In this document: positions 35,741 through 47,900 of the stretch, in pieces
How positions within the stretch are numbered: the stretch's first letter is position 1
How the letters are laid out: every line of letters begins with the position of its first letter
NCBI GenBank assembly: GCA_003342895.1
Contig: PTFA01000028.1
Location: forward strand, 2,872,330-2,936,329
From: Casuarius casuarius
Lineage: Eukaryota > Chordata > Aves > Casuariiformes > Casuariidae
Length of the DNA: 64,000 bases
Direction of reading: 5' to 3'
Program-made: the position numbers and the translations under genes
The notes under the pieces: model-generated
Seen by the model: the letters and a program-made list of their open reading frames with translations, nothing else
What the model was told of the DNA's origin: nothing
Database searches by the model: none

Positions 35741-38700
35741 CTAATTTTTCATCAGAGAGCATAAATGATGAATTTGGGTTTTCAAGAAATATTAGATAAT
35801 GCTGGGCTTCTGAGCAAATGGTTTGAAGAGATTCAGATCACTGCAATAACGTCAAATGTTCATCTTGTTCCGTTACAGCTTTAGTTTCTGTTTTTAGTTG
35901 TTCTTTATATAATGGAGGCACTAAGTAGAGAATTTTTTGCTTATTTTAATTAAATCTGGTTGGAGCTACAAAAAAAGAAATAATAAGGAAGTGTTTTTAT
36001 TTCTATTTTTGTATGACTTTTCTGGAAAGTACTTGTTTGCAAAGTTACTGACTTTATATATAGCCTGACAGCATCATGAATAGAGGGATCTGTAAGATGG
36101 GGGGCAAATATGGAGAATTAAATGCGTACTTTTTGGTCTGCCTGGTAACAAACACAGCTTAATTTAGACTCTCTCTGGTCATTACGTAAGTATAATCCCC
36201 CTGAAAATCAGTTTTAGCCATCAGTTAAGAGCCCTAAGGCAAAGCTGAGGGTAGTTAATAAGCTAACAGTTTAACTGTGGTAATGAGTGATTTCATGGGG
36301 ATTTTACTATTATTATATATCATCACTCATGGTTTATACAAGCAGTACTGATTTATTTTGTGAGAGTGAGCTCCATTTAACAACAGTATTTTCCAGGAGC
36401 AGAGATTATTTATCAGCAAATGGCTCTTTCATGGAAATGCAGGCAATGCACATTTTTAACTGACACAGCACTTCTCAGACCTTTGAGAAATACAACCCTC
36501 TTTTAGCGCATCTGTCTGTGCAACCCCCTTAGTTAGCAGCAGCTCCCTTCCTCCATGATGAGTAGGTGAGAACAGGTTCTAGTTCCACTTTGTGAATATT
36601 TACACCCATTCCTGGATTGAAGGATTTTCTGCTAGTAGATAAGGATAATTAGCAGGAACAGAGTTGCTGCTAACCTTTGACACCTTATGACTTGGTCTGA
36701 ATCCTGCTGCAACCCCCTGATCTGAGAACAACTCACCTGGTTTTGTGCCCTGAAACAGAAGGTGGCAGAGCTACCGTTTGGGCCTGGTTCTGCAAGGTGA
36801 ACTTAACACAGTGAAAACGTCTTACAATAGAACAAGCTTTGATTTAAGCGCTCAGGTTCCCCTCTGTACCTCATGTCATCTTCTGTGAACATGCCTCTCG
36901 CCAGCACAGTTCTTTAGAGAGATGCTTAGGAGCTCCTGCCTTTGGCCATTTACTTCCATCTCTGCACTGTTCCCTCAGTTGTGCTAGGACGGCTCTTGGT
37001 GGGGCCACACAAAACCAAACAAGTTGGTGAGGGGGTATATTTAGCCAGCAATAGAGCTGGGGGGCTGATGCATGCAGAGTAATGAGCAAGCACAGCAGGG
37101 AGAGGGATTTAGTATGTGGGAGCTGATTAGACTGGCATGACTCAGCCATGGAAAATGTCCATGGAATGACATTTGAAGACAGGGATCCGTAAGAGCCAGC
37201 ATGCTTTCTGCCCCTTCTTCCTTCCCTCAAGTTTTTGTAAGTAGTTTTTTTTAAAGGTTGCTGTTCCTTAAATGCCTTCTGAATCAAAGCTATGGTTTGC
37301 TTTTTCTTTTGGTTTTTTTTTTTAATGGTTGTGTTCCTAACCTGGTTTCTTACAGTGGGCACCTGCATGCTTCATGCATACAAAGCCTTGCAGATGTGAA
37401 AGGAACTTTTCTCTGATTATGGTTTTGTCATGCTGTTATATGAGTGCAGAATCTGGGGTATTTACCTTAAAAATCATATGCAGACAAAGACCCATGTGGG
37501 CTTTGTTGTGTTGTTGTTTACATTACTGATGAGCACTCATTTGTTGAAAAGCCAAAAAATCAATGAGTGCTTAATGAAAACAGAGATAGCTTTGTTTTTA
37601 AAGTATGCTGTAATCTTTTTTTCTTAAAAAAAAACCAAAATGTCATGTCTGATTCCTATCTGTAATGTTATTAACCTTTTGTGCTCATTCAGTTGTTCAC
37701 AAGGTGTACCCAAGAGACCAGACAAGTCAAGTAAAATATGTTGACTCCGAGCTGAGTCCTCTGGAAATGAAACACAATCTTCCTATTTTTCTCCAGTGTT
37801 ACTGTGTTTTCACCTTCTACTGCAGAATCTCCAGCATGGATCACTCCATTTCTAAAAAAACAACCTTTGTGAAAAGTATGCTTTTTAAAGCTCTTGGCCT
37901 GACTCTCCAGTCAGCTGAATACATCTGAATTTACAGAGAGGGGTAGGTGTTACTTACCTCTGGAAAAAAGAGGCTTGAACACAGAATTTCTCTGTATATC
38001 ATTTTGAGAGGTTACTTAGTAAATAGTTCAACTTACAGCTGTGTAAGCATCCTTTCCTTTTTTCGTGGAGGGTCATTCCTTTAAAACTCACTGGATGTGC
38101 TGGGTGCATCTCCATAACCAGCTTAACACAGAACTAACACAGCCAGGGCAACAGTATTTGCTTACTGCGTTGTCAAAATCTATTTGAGCAAGGTTAGAGA
38201 ATGTGATTAAGAGGCTGGCAGATCTGCCTCCACCACTGACGACTACCACTGGATGAAGAGCATTAGTGGGAGGAATTTTTGACGGGGGGAGTAGGGGTGA
38301 AATGTCCATATTAGAAAGGAAGCAACATCTTGTAAAACCATAAAAGTAGCTTAAAATAATACTGAATAGCATTTTTATTGAGGAAGTGACATACTTTACT
38401 ATCACACTAATGGTGCTATAACCCCCTTTCTGCCCTAAGGTTAGCTAAAGTGTTCAACTTGACATACAAATGCTAGAGAGCAAATCAAGTTGGTTACTGA
38501 TTCCCACTTACTTAAACAGGCAAAGTGGGAGGTAAGGACTGCTTATCCTCTGTAGGTGAAGTTAAGGTACATCTTCATTGCTGACTTCACTGACATTGCT
38601 CTGCTTTTATTTGGAACACTACAACCATTTGGATATGAAAAGGATTCACAAATACATAAATAGATGCCTCTTCCCTAAGATAAATCTTTCTTCCTGCATC

Positions 38701-38845
38701 ACCACCACTTAGAAAATATAAAAACTAACTCATCTGAAAAACTGAAATTGCACAGGTCTCTAAAATGATGCTGCATTATTAGGACAGCTGCACATATACA
38801 TTCTTAGATTACACCCCCCCCCCGTCCTGGCCCTTTGTGGTTTGT

Positions 38846-38871
38846 AGATCTGCCCTTAGGGAGGCAGATCT
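38846..38871. repeat. Inverted repeat with 9-bp arms
   Basis: AGATCTGCC at 38846-38854 and GGCAGATCT at 38863-38871, separated by 8 bases. Likely chance or a relic; noted as a possible hairpin. Confidence 0.7.
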
Positions 38872-41767
38872 GAAAGATTCCTGAAGCACAGGAGAAACTC
38901 TGATTCCTGCTTTCCCATTAGTCAAACTTCTAAATAAAATCCCATGTCCTTTGCTGTTTCCTTAAAGTCTTCCATGGGAAAGGGGGGTGTTGCTATCCTC
39001 ACTCATTGCTCTGTTCCGTCTCTCCCACCATCCCTTTTCCATCATATTTTTCAGAACAGGGATGGTCATGGTCTATATGCTCATGGGTCATTTCTGTGTC
39101 CGGGCAGATATTTCTGTCAATACCTCTGTGTTTCTGCAGCTAATGTGCCAGCTTTCATCTAGATCTGTGCTCCTTCCCCTATCACACACATGAATCTGCG
39201 TACCTACTTACGGAAATATCTTCAATTTGGCTGGCCTGCTGACAAGGTAGCATTCCCTAGGAGCAGATAAAAACACCTTGTAGGCTGGATATGGTGCTGG
39301 GCTGCCGGCTGAACCTGCCCATTTCAGCATATTCACTCTTTGAGGCTAGCATTGCTGTGGTACGGGGCCTGCTCATGGCTGTTCTTTAGGTACTAGTTTA
39401 ATACACATAATTCATATCTTTCACTACAGATGCCAAATACAGTATACTTCCTCTAGGAAAAAGTCCCTCTCAATAGAATCATTGGCTCCTCTATCTTCCT
39501 ATAACTGAATATCCCATTATGGGGGGTGATGATTTGAACCTATTCTTTTAAAAGCTGATCAATGTGCAATACCATAATATAACTTAGTTTTATTTTATAT
39601 GGCTTCTTTTTAATGCTCTATAACTAGGTCCCTGGACTATATTACAGGCATGTAAGAAAATATAACCTTACTAAGACAGGCTTACAATGTGAACAACTAT
39701 GTAAAAATCAATAGCAGAAGGAGAGGAGGAAAAAAAGGATTAAGTGAAGGCCTGTCAGTGTATATTAGGATGACTCTTGAAACAGGTTAGAGAATTGAGA
39801 AAGCGCAGAGTGCTACAGAAAATCTGCTTCCAACAGCAAGCACGGCAGGGGAAGACTGCATTAGTGGTGGAAAATTATGCTGAGGAACAGAAAGCAAAGC
39901 AGTGCTAGACTGAGAGGCTTGGGTTCAGGCATAAGGTCCCTGAAGCAGACTGGAACAAAACTGCAGTGGTATCTGAAAACAACACCCATTTTGAAAAAAG
40001 ATCCTGAAATGAGCCAGGGAATCACCTGAAGATAGTGGGGATGTAGTCTCCCATTTGTCTGCAGGACAAAACTGATAGCAATCTTCTGCATGACATAATA
40101 ATCATACTGTAACTAAATCAGAAAGATTTTAGAAATCTCACCAACTCAGGCCAATTCATTAGGTTTTATGAAACTGCTTCAATTTGTTTAGCAGTTATTC
40201 TGGATAAAAGGGATTCATTTAGTAAATCAGCATCTTTAAGTGAGTTCCCAGAATATCCATTCACTCAGCAAAGCAAAGTACTGGCCTTAAAAAATCAATG
40301 TGATCTGGTAATCTCTTAGACCTTGAGAGCTACCTGAAGGCAGCACGGTAATGCAATGGGAGAAACATGGGAAGGGTTAGAGTATATTACATCCTAAAGA
40401 CAAAGGCATGCAGTTTACAAGGAAAAGTGGAATTTTAATTTAGATCCAACTGCACCAAATATTGAGAAATATTTTTCATCCCATTTTCAAAGTTAAGTGT
40501 CAAGTGGTGTTGCAAGAAATCACTTGTACTCTCCAGTTATACAGTGCACTTGCTTGACAACCAGTAAGGTATGTCCTAGGCCAGTGACAAAGAATGTAAG
40601 CCATGAGATAATGCAACACATGACTTGGAACACACTGACTCCAGCAAGCATCTAGGGATCATTGTGTGGGACTGAAGAAGTGCTCCAGCACAATGCTGCT
40701 GCAAATAGTGGTTGTGCAGCTCTTGAATCAATGACAGTACAAAGGTGAGATTACATCTGTATATGCCATTAGTGAGACAGCTATAATGATACAATACTGC
40801 TTTAAAAAGGATGTTGGAAAACTTGGAAGATTCAGTGAACAGAGACAAGAATGATTCATGGTATGGAAAAAACTGACTTGCAGAGAGCAATAACAGACAT
40901 TCATTCCATTTAGTTTACCAAATATAAAGGTGACTTCGTTTTGGCTATAATTACCCATAATGAGAGCTTATCTAACAGTTCAGAGCTTTTTCATTTAGTT
41001 GTAGTAACATGAAACTACTACACTCTGCGCCCTAATGCTTTGATCAAGTGGTGCACAGCACGTTCCCTAGCGCTGGTTCTGAGGGAAGGCCTGATCTGGA
41101 GTACGTTTGTAGGAAAATTTGTTGGTGCCCTCAGTAACAGAAGAGTTTTAGGAACAGCCATAATACTGACTTTGGCAACTTCCCAGATATCTTTTTAGGG
41201 AGTCCAGCACTAATATTCCTCAAGGTCCATCTGCTGACAAATGAGAAGAAAAAGATACATCTGCAATTGCATTCAGCATCAATTCTGAAAACACTGAATT
41301 CTGTAAGAAGTCAGTTTCAGAACTGAATTGTTATCACACTGTGCATGCACATATATGCACATATGCACAGATAAGCATGCACAATAGACTAAAGGCACCT
41401 TTACTAATTTTGAAGAAGCAGTCTGAAAAAAGGTGTGTTTTCTAGATCTAGGGCTATTTTTACTTTTTAAATTCCAGGATAAACTTGCTTCCGCAGAGCT
41501 ATTAGTAGCAGAAAATAGCATTATACATTCTACCACCTGAGGATTAATCTCTGTATTGCTTGTACTCCCCTGCTATGCTAATCAAAACAGACTGAGTAGT
41601 TGAAGATTTTTGCTCCTTAAGGAATTATACAAAGACATTCTATCAGAACACTCTGACAGCAATTGCTTTAGTTTGAAACTATGAGGAAACAGAAAATCTC
41701 AATATCCAATTAATCAGTCTGTTTACTATATGAGATATAAATAAGCAATCCTACTGTATCCTCACTT

Positions 41768-41815
41768 AGGGCTTGATCCTGCTGAAGTCTGTGGTATTTA
41801 CTTCAGTAGGAGAAA
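41768..41815. repeat. Ancient palindromic sauropsid repeat relic
   Basis: AGGGCTTGATCCTGCTGAAG then TCTGTGG and ACTTCAGTAGGAG. This resembles a widespread amniote inverted-repeat element whose arms read GGGCCTGATCCTGC...GAAGTCAATGG and ACTTCAGTGGGAGCAGG. Diverged; the family name is uncertain. Confidence 0.4.
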
Positions 41816-42849
41816 AAGGAGACCTGTAGGAATAAACACTCTTCTGCCAACAGCTTGGGTATGTGCAGACTACAAACAACTAGCTGTTGCCAGGATATTG
41901 TATTAATCCTACCATTATTGCAGTGCCAGTTTCAAACATGAAGTCCCAGAAAGTAAGGGAAAATGGAGAATCTATTAGCCATACATTTTTGTCAGAAAGG
42001 AATTTCAACAGAACAATTCATTGTGATAAAAAATAAATATTCTGGGTACTTCTGAACACAGAACTTATCTTACAGGACAAGACTCCTTGCTTTACCAGGT
42101 TTAACACTGCAAGAGACAATTTCTCATTCCTGCAACTGTACACCATCCAGGAAATGCAGGCATTGCTCAGCCTAAACTCTAAGGAAGAGGTGGAGATTCC
42201 ACAACAAAAAATGTCCACCATTAAGAGGAAATTGCAGAGTAATTATGCTACCTTCATACAGCTGAAAAGCTTTGGCTTGCCTGAAAGAACTTTCTTCCTG
42301 TAACCTGTCAGGCTGTTCAGCACTCACCACCCTTTTTCTGCTTACTCTCCCACTCAACCCACTAGCCCTTATTGGCAAAATATCAGAAAGCTTACTTTGA
42401 TATTTTTCAACCACGGAAGTTCTGCACTGCAGAAAGAGCTGCAATACAGGTCCAGACATGGCTATAAATGTCACACTTCAGAACACTGTGAAGCGCTCAC
42501 CTGAAGATCTGGGCTGTCAGAGTGGTTGCCCAAAGAGAGTGAGTGAGTGAGTCATCACAGTGCTATTGACTAAATGTATGCTGTCCATATGTTGGCTGCA
42601 TCAGCTGGCAGGGGCCCAGGAAAAGCTGTGGTGTCTGCGGCTTCCTTTCTCTCCCATCTGGCATGGGCAGAGTGAGGAAGCATCAGTAGGTGCCAAATTA
42701 AAGAAGAAGATAAACAAAGGCACAAGTAACCATGCAAGGGTGAAGCTGTTTTGGAAGCACTGGTGGTAATTCAAGAAGTCTTAAGCGATCACTTCAAGCC
42801 TCACTTCCCAGACCTTTATTCTTCTAAGCAAAGTTTATTGTTTCACATG

Positions 42850-42925
42850 ATGGACTCTGTTAACCATACACGCACAAAGTTATTGTATAATTAACCTGAA
42901 CCTTCCACTTTATATGCTCAGCAGA
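42850..42925 (+). promoter_or_regulatory. TMEM174: Candidate TMEM174 promoter
   Basis: A TATA-like TTTATATG at 42909-42916 lies about 65 bp upstream of the ATG. Just before it, GTTAACCAT (42869-42877) and ATAATTAACC (42888-42897) resemble HNF1 half-sites (GTTAAT / ATTAAC). HNF1 sites would fit a kidney-tubule gene. No CpG island is present, which fits tissue-restricted expression. Confidence 0.4.
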
Positions 42926-42977
42926 GTCCCTTACAAACACTCTTTCTGTTGAGGCAGAAGATACGTTACGTTCAGTA

Positions 42978-43606
42978 ATGGAGCAGAACAACAATGTAGA
43001 AGATTTCTCCCTGAATGTATTTTCTGTCACTCCTTATCAGCCTAACAGATCTGATGTCCTGGTGTCAGATGGTGATAAAGCTGGTGCCACTTTGCTCTTT
43101 TCAGGTGTGTTTTTGGGGCTGATGGGGATCACATTCACTGTGATGGGATGGATAAAGTATGAAGGCATTACTCACCTGGAATGGACTCAGTTACTAGGGC
43201 CTATTCTGCTTTCTGTCGGGGTGACTTTTATTCTGATTGCTGTTTGTAAATTCAACATGCTTACGTGCAAATCCTGTAAAGAAAGAGATGAAAATACATC
43301 AGACATTGACCAGACGGCAAGTGGACAGTCCTTTGTTTTCACTGGAATTAACCAGCCTATAACTTTCCACGGTGCTACAGTGGTACAGTATATTCCTCCA
43401 CCATACCCAGCCCAGGAAGGCATTGCTGTGAATCCAGCCTACCTTCACCCCGTGCTCAGCTGCTGCNGTGCTGGTTCCCCCGGTGCCTCACCAGTTCCTA
43501 CCCCAGACTCTCCTCAGTTCTGCCCTGCCTACACTCTCGATAACCCAGCTTTTACACAGGACGAGAACTATGCTACTTATCTGACAGAGGACACAAGGAC
43601 TCAGAG
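42978..43606 (+). CDS. TMEM174: TMEM174 coding exon 1
   Basis: Contains both membrane helices and the first PPPY. G at -3 and G at +4 give a strong Kozak context. It ends with AG, the first two bases of Arg210, before donor GTATGT at 43607. Reading past the donor gives a stop at 43652 and loses the conserved PPRYEE terminus, so splicing is needed. Confidence 0.95.
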
Positions 43607-44646
43607 GTATGTCTTCGGAAATGCCTTAGTATACTTGGACACAGAATTCTGAATATTTTTAAGTGCTAAGTATGATTTCAAAGGAAACAAATGCTACTGC
43701 AGGGTGTTATTTCTTCAGACTTTTTTTTTTTTTTTTTTTCTTTGTTAGTAGTATTTCTAGAGTAAAAACTATGGAGACATACTTTTTCTGGGAAGCATTT
43801 TCATCCAAATTAAATTCACTTATGAATTCCTTTCAATTTTCAATGTACTAAATCTCTTGTTATTTTCAAAGATATTACTATATAAGCTCCTGTCTGTGGA
43901 TTTTTTTATGCTTATCTTACTATATTTTGATGACTCCTGACCAGAAGGTTATATGTGTGGACAGAGGATTCCACCTAAACAGAATCACAGTACAAGACCC
44001 AGTGCACAAATACTGGTTTTGTAACAAAAGATCAGTTCCGTACCAGATGTTCTCTCTGCTAATTATGCACTCTCCTCTGCCACTGCAGTAACCTCCCAAC
44101 CTTTATTTTTTTCCTACTTTGGGGGTATATACAGATCACAGATATTACAGAACAGTGTGAAACTGCTCTCATCAGATATAAAATAATTTATATAGTTATT
44201 TTTAATTATATACTTTCTAGAATATAATTCATTTAGTTCCTTTATCAAAGTGTATTTGAAAAATTGCTGGCTAACCCCTTGTCCTCAGCACCATGGGTGA
44301 CATACACAGGCAGCATGCAAATGCAGGTCACATCTTGATGTTATTACACTTTACACAAAGAATACAACAAATGGTTGGATTGCAGTAAAACTTCACCTTG
44401 TAGCATTGTCTCAAGCAAAACTCTCACTGAAGTCAGGAAGTGCTTTGCGTGGATAAGGATGACAGGACACAGCAATGAGATTGCTGTTATGCTTTGTGTT
44501 TGTTACATTCTCTTTCTGCTCCAGCTCCTCTTTCTATTTTCAGGTCAGAAGATAGTTCTGATGAGCCAGAAGAATCGCTAGAAGACTATGCCTGCGATGA
44601 CCTGTCCCCTCCCCGTTATGAGGAAATATACCCACTGTCTTCATGA
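42978..44646 (+). CDS. TMEM174: TMEM174, spliced coding sequence of 243 aa
   Basis: Joining 42978-43606 and 44544-44646 gives 243 residues, the same length as human. The N-terminus MEQNNNVEDFSLNVFSVTPY, the segment DKAGATLLFSGVFLGLMGIT and the motif FTGINQPITFHGATVVQYI match human TMEM174 closely. Two membrane helices lie at about residues 35-59 and 70-91, joined by the short loop KYEGITHLEW. The C-terminal tail, about 150 residues, has PPPY at 140-143 and PPRY at 232-235. In mammals it is a kidney proximal-tubule membrane protein that associates with the phosphate transporter NaPi-IIa and influences phosphate balance; overexpression was reported to activate AP-1. The middle of the tail (about 150-205) is diverged from human. 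One codon contains N (43467), so residue 164 is undefined. Confidence 0.95.
43607..44543 (+). other. TMEM174: TMEM174 intron (phase 2)
   Basis: 937-bp GT-AG intron with a T19 run at 43721-43739 and an acceptor CTCTTTCTATTTTCAG. It contains a repeat relic at 44411-44465. Confidence 0.9.
44411..44465. repeat. Ancient sauropsid repeat relic in TMEM174 intron
   Basis: AGCAAAACTCTCACTGAAGT then CAGGAAGTGCTTTGCGTGGA and TAAGGAT. It resembles a palindromic amniote element with arms like GCAAAACTCCCACTGAAGTC and GGAGTTTTGCCTGAGTAAGG. It is diverged but alignable over its length. Confidence 0.45.
44544..44646 (+). CDS. TMEM174: TMEM174 terminal coding exon
   Basis: The first G completes Arg210, then SEDSSDEPEESLEDYACDDL, SPPRYEEIYPLSS and TGA at 44644-44646. 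Human ends FSPPPYEEIYSLPR, so the PY motif and YEEIY are preserved. Acidic composition before the motif is typical of cytoplasmic tails. Confidence 0.95.
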
Positions 44647-44890
44647 AGAGTATAAAATAAGGATGGACAATGGACTGCACTTCTAAGAGATGCCAGCTTT
44701 TTAATTCCCAAGTATCTTTTTTTCTAAACACTTGCAGGCTAAGCGAGTGTGAACAAGATCTTGGTCCTAATACAGAGTTCAGTATCACTGAAGACATTTA
44801 ACCTTCTCACATTTAACCAATCCCTTCTTTTTCTCCCTCAGAATTCACTAGCCTTTTGCTATGCAGCTTAATAGCAAAGCTATTACACTC
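44647..44890 (+). other. TMEM174: TMEM174 3' UTR, end not determined
   Basis: No canonical AATAAA occurs close to the stop; AAAATAAGG at 44655 lies too near. The next AATAAA hexamers I noticed are near 46803 and 47291. The UTR end is therefore unknown. Confidence 0.4.
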
Positions 44891-44985
44891 AGGGACCTAA
44901 ATCCGTATTAGGGTTCCTAAACAAGGAGCCTGAATTTCAGACCTACCGAGATCAGTGTGAGCTGTGAATGCACAAGGGGTTTGTA
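44891..44985. repeat. Ancient palindromic repeat relic after TMEM174
   Basis: AGGGACCTAAATCCGTATTA, GGGTTCCTAAACAAGGAGCC, then TGAATTTCAGACC and GTGAGCTGTGAATGCACAAG. It matches the pattern of a common sauropsid element (TTAGGCACCTAAATCC, then GTGGCCTGATTTTCAGAGGT, then GGAGCTGTGGGTGCTCAGC). It may lie inside the TMEM174 3' UTR. Confidence 0.5.
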
Positions 44986-44989
44986 GAAG

Positions 44990-47900
44990 GTCATGATTGC
45001 TCCTCATCATTAGAAACCACGTGATTTATTCCTGAGCTATTTTGCCTCTTAATTGCTTGGGAAACTTCAGAAGTGCCCAAAGGTTTGATGTGCCAAAGTG
45101 CCTATAACATCTTAATCCTGTCTAATTCCTCAGCCTAGCTCACTCACGAGTAAGCCCAGTACACAGATTAGACTTCCTCTGCTTGGTTCACCTGCAGGAC
45201 CCAGTCAGGTACGCACCCCGAGCTCCCTGAATGAATCAGAGCATCCTACAATAGAGATTAAGCAGAAATTGTGCCCTCTGCCCATTTTTACACAGACATC
45301 TACGAGATTCCGCATGCATCCAAAATGCAGCCACTACAAATTCAGTTCTGTTCTCTGCCCGATGGGATGTAAACCCGCCTCCCAGCAAGAATCTTAATGT
45401 TTAATAGCTTAATGCCCTAAATGAAAATGGCACCTTCCTGAAGCCTTGACAGAGGCCTGTGGTCCTACCAGTTCTGAGGGCTTTAACAGTCACAACTCCT
45501 GTCTGCTGCACCCTCAGTGCAGAGTGACAGCTGTGGTGCAAGCCCTCTTGAGGGCTCTTCTTTTTTGCATGTGGGGCATAGGCACACAACTCGGGACTGC
45601 AGGTCCCCCTAGAGCATCCAGGTAACTTCATCCTTCAGTGAACTTTCATGTTCAAGTCCTCCTCTCAAGACCAGCATGGTTCCAGGCACTGTATCCACGA
45701 ACGGATTTGCAGCCAGACCCAACAAAGGATGGAGCTCTAAAATCTTACAATCCAGAGTAGTGGTCCTGAAAAGCCTTGCTCAGGCGGTCTAAACGCCAGG
45801 GCAATGAAAATGTCATGAGTCTCTTCATTTTTACTTTTTATTTCCACACATGCCTAAAGTTCAGCTTTTGAGTGTGCCTAGAAGTGCCCTGACACAGCTG
45901 CAGAAGTCAGTACGTACTGTGTGCAGGAGCCCCGCAGGTATTTCCTGCCTATCTCCCTTGAAGGGCTCAAGCCAAATGCTGCTAGAGGGCAATGGTGACA
46001 GTGCAAAGTAAGGGAGCTGTGCTGCTGGTGTGCACTCAGGCCAGTCTCCTGGCTTTGAATAGCACAGCTGAGGGCAACAATCAATTTCTGAACGCGTGAA
46101 CTTTCTCTTATTTGCCAACACAACTGTTTCAGTTCCAGCCAGTTGTCATTAATCTGTGAGGCCTTCCTGCACTCAGAAACAAAGTGCAGCCAGAGAGGCC
46201 CCCTGGAGCTAACACGCCACAGAGCCCAGCACACCCGGACACAGTCTGTGAACGCTCAGGCGCTGTGGGCTGGAGGAGCCTGGTGCTGAGAGCAGGCAGG
46301 CAGATATGGGACCTACCTGGCTGCACAGCTGGAACCCACTGAGTGCCCACGCAGCCTCACTAGCCATCAGGAGACACAGCTCTGGATGGAGGGATGCATT
46401 CAGACCGTGCGCCAGCTGCGTGGAGCTCCAGATGCACGCTGACCTCTGTCCTGCTTATTTAGAGCATGTCAAGAAATTAAGCCTTTTTGGAGGGGCACAA
46501 GAGACAGCAAGCTGCTAGAGTAAGTGCTGTGCTCGCCAGTGCTGGAAATGACACCAATAGAGGTCATATTTGGGATAGGGCTTTTAAACTGACTCAAAAC
46601 TGGATTAGCAACTGTAGCAGCATCTACCAGACAGTGATTATTAACCAAGTGCAAGGTTTTCTCACTAGAGGAATGTGTGGCATAAAGAATTCAGCACCAA
46701 TAGGCCTGGTGTTAGTGGGCAGCATGTGTAGCTGGAAAAAGGCAGGTACTCTGTGTTCAGCATGATCTCCACGGGATTAAGTGAGAGATCAGCAGGTCTA
46801 AAAATAAATGCAAGGCTCTCTTGTGAAATCTCTTGCTCCTCTTCCAGACTTTACACAGAGGTGAACTCATCCTCTGCAGCAGGAAACTGGAAGGTCCCAA
46901 ATCCCCAGTTAGTTCCACATGGACAGATCCCTGCACTTAGTACGTAGTTTGCTGACTCCAGCGAGCGCTGCAGGAGCACAGAGGTCAGGCTTGATGAATC
47001 CAATTGCAGGATCAAATTTTCTATCTAATCCCCCTCCCTTGCAACAAGAAAATGCCTTCAGTCACAAACCACAGACTTTTTTTGCTGTTTTTTTTTTGCA
47101 AATGCATGGAAAGGCATGTTTCATGGGGTAATCATGGCTTTATTTTTATGATGTCAAATCATGTTGTCAGGGTAAATGTGAGAAATCCAGAAGGCTGCAC
47201 TGCACATTACATATGGGTTTTAAAGTTTACTTTTGTAGACACTAAGTTCATTGAAAGAGCCTTGGGTTTCTTTTTAGAGAGAAAGTTGAATAAATAAATT
47301 TAAATAATTATATATTAAAACGGTCTTGACCCATCAGATGAACTCCATCCCGATTCTATAGGAGTGCTTTAGTGCTGTATAATTATTTGAACAGTTCCAG
47401 CCTAATGACATTTCTCTGCCATTCTGATTGCCAATTATTGTTTTTAAGAATATGGCAATATTCTGTGAAAGCTTTTGTTTCTCCTCTTCCTTCCTCCTTC
47501 CACTTTCATCTTTTCATTTTAACACCTTTTATCTCTAGGTTTTTTGGTTTTTTACTGTATTCTCCGTGATATAACTGTCACATTAATTCAACTCTGAGCA
47601 CTCTGACCGCTTATTTGTCCTACCATGAATGAAAGAATAAACATATTTAGCCAGATCTTCAACTCAGGTAAACTGGCACAGCTCCATCGATTATCCTGAT
47701 TTAAATCCTCAAAGCACCTGGAAGATTATCTTTGAAATTTTGCTCAGTTTGCTTGCCACTTAAACTACAGCTGTCAGAATCTATTTAAATGAAATCACCT
47801 TCTCCCAAACTGCCAGTGCTATTGTGCACCTGCAGAACAACGCATTATTTCAATGAGATGCACCTTAAATTCTAGCTGCAGTGTTTTATGTGATTATTCA

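Larger units (their letters stand above)
35741..42900. other. Intergenic region TMEM171 to TMEM174
   Basis: About 7 kb without a supported gene. It holds a weak old repeat match near 36780 (GGGCCTGGTTCTGCAAGGTG), a C10 run at 38814, a 9-bp-arm inverted repeat at 38846-38871, a repeat relic at 41768 and a short GTGA run near 42538. The 165-codon minus-strand frame at 36871-37368 is Lys/Gln-rich low complexity without homology that I know. Confidence 0.6.

Noticed and set aside
36871..37368. 165-codon frame on the minus strand between TMEM171 and TMEM174
   Set aside because: No ATG-initiated conserved protein; the Lys/Gln-rich start comes from a T-rich tract on the other strand.
46487..47131. 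Several overlapping + strand frames after TMEM174 suggesting another gene
   Set aside because: No conserved domain, no consistent splice sites, and low similarity to anything known to me.
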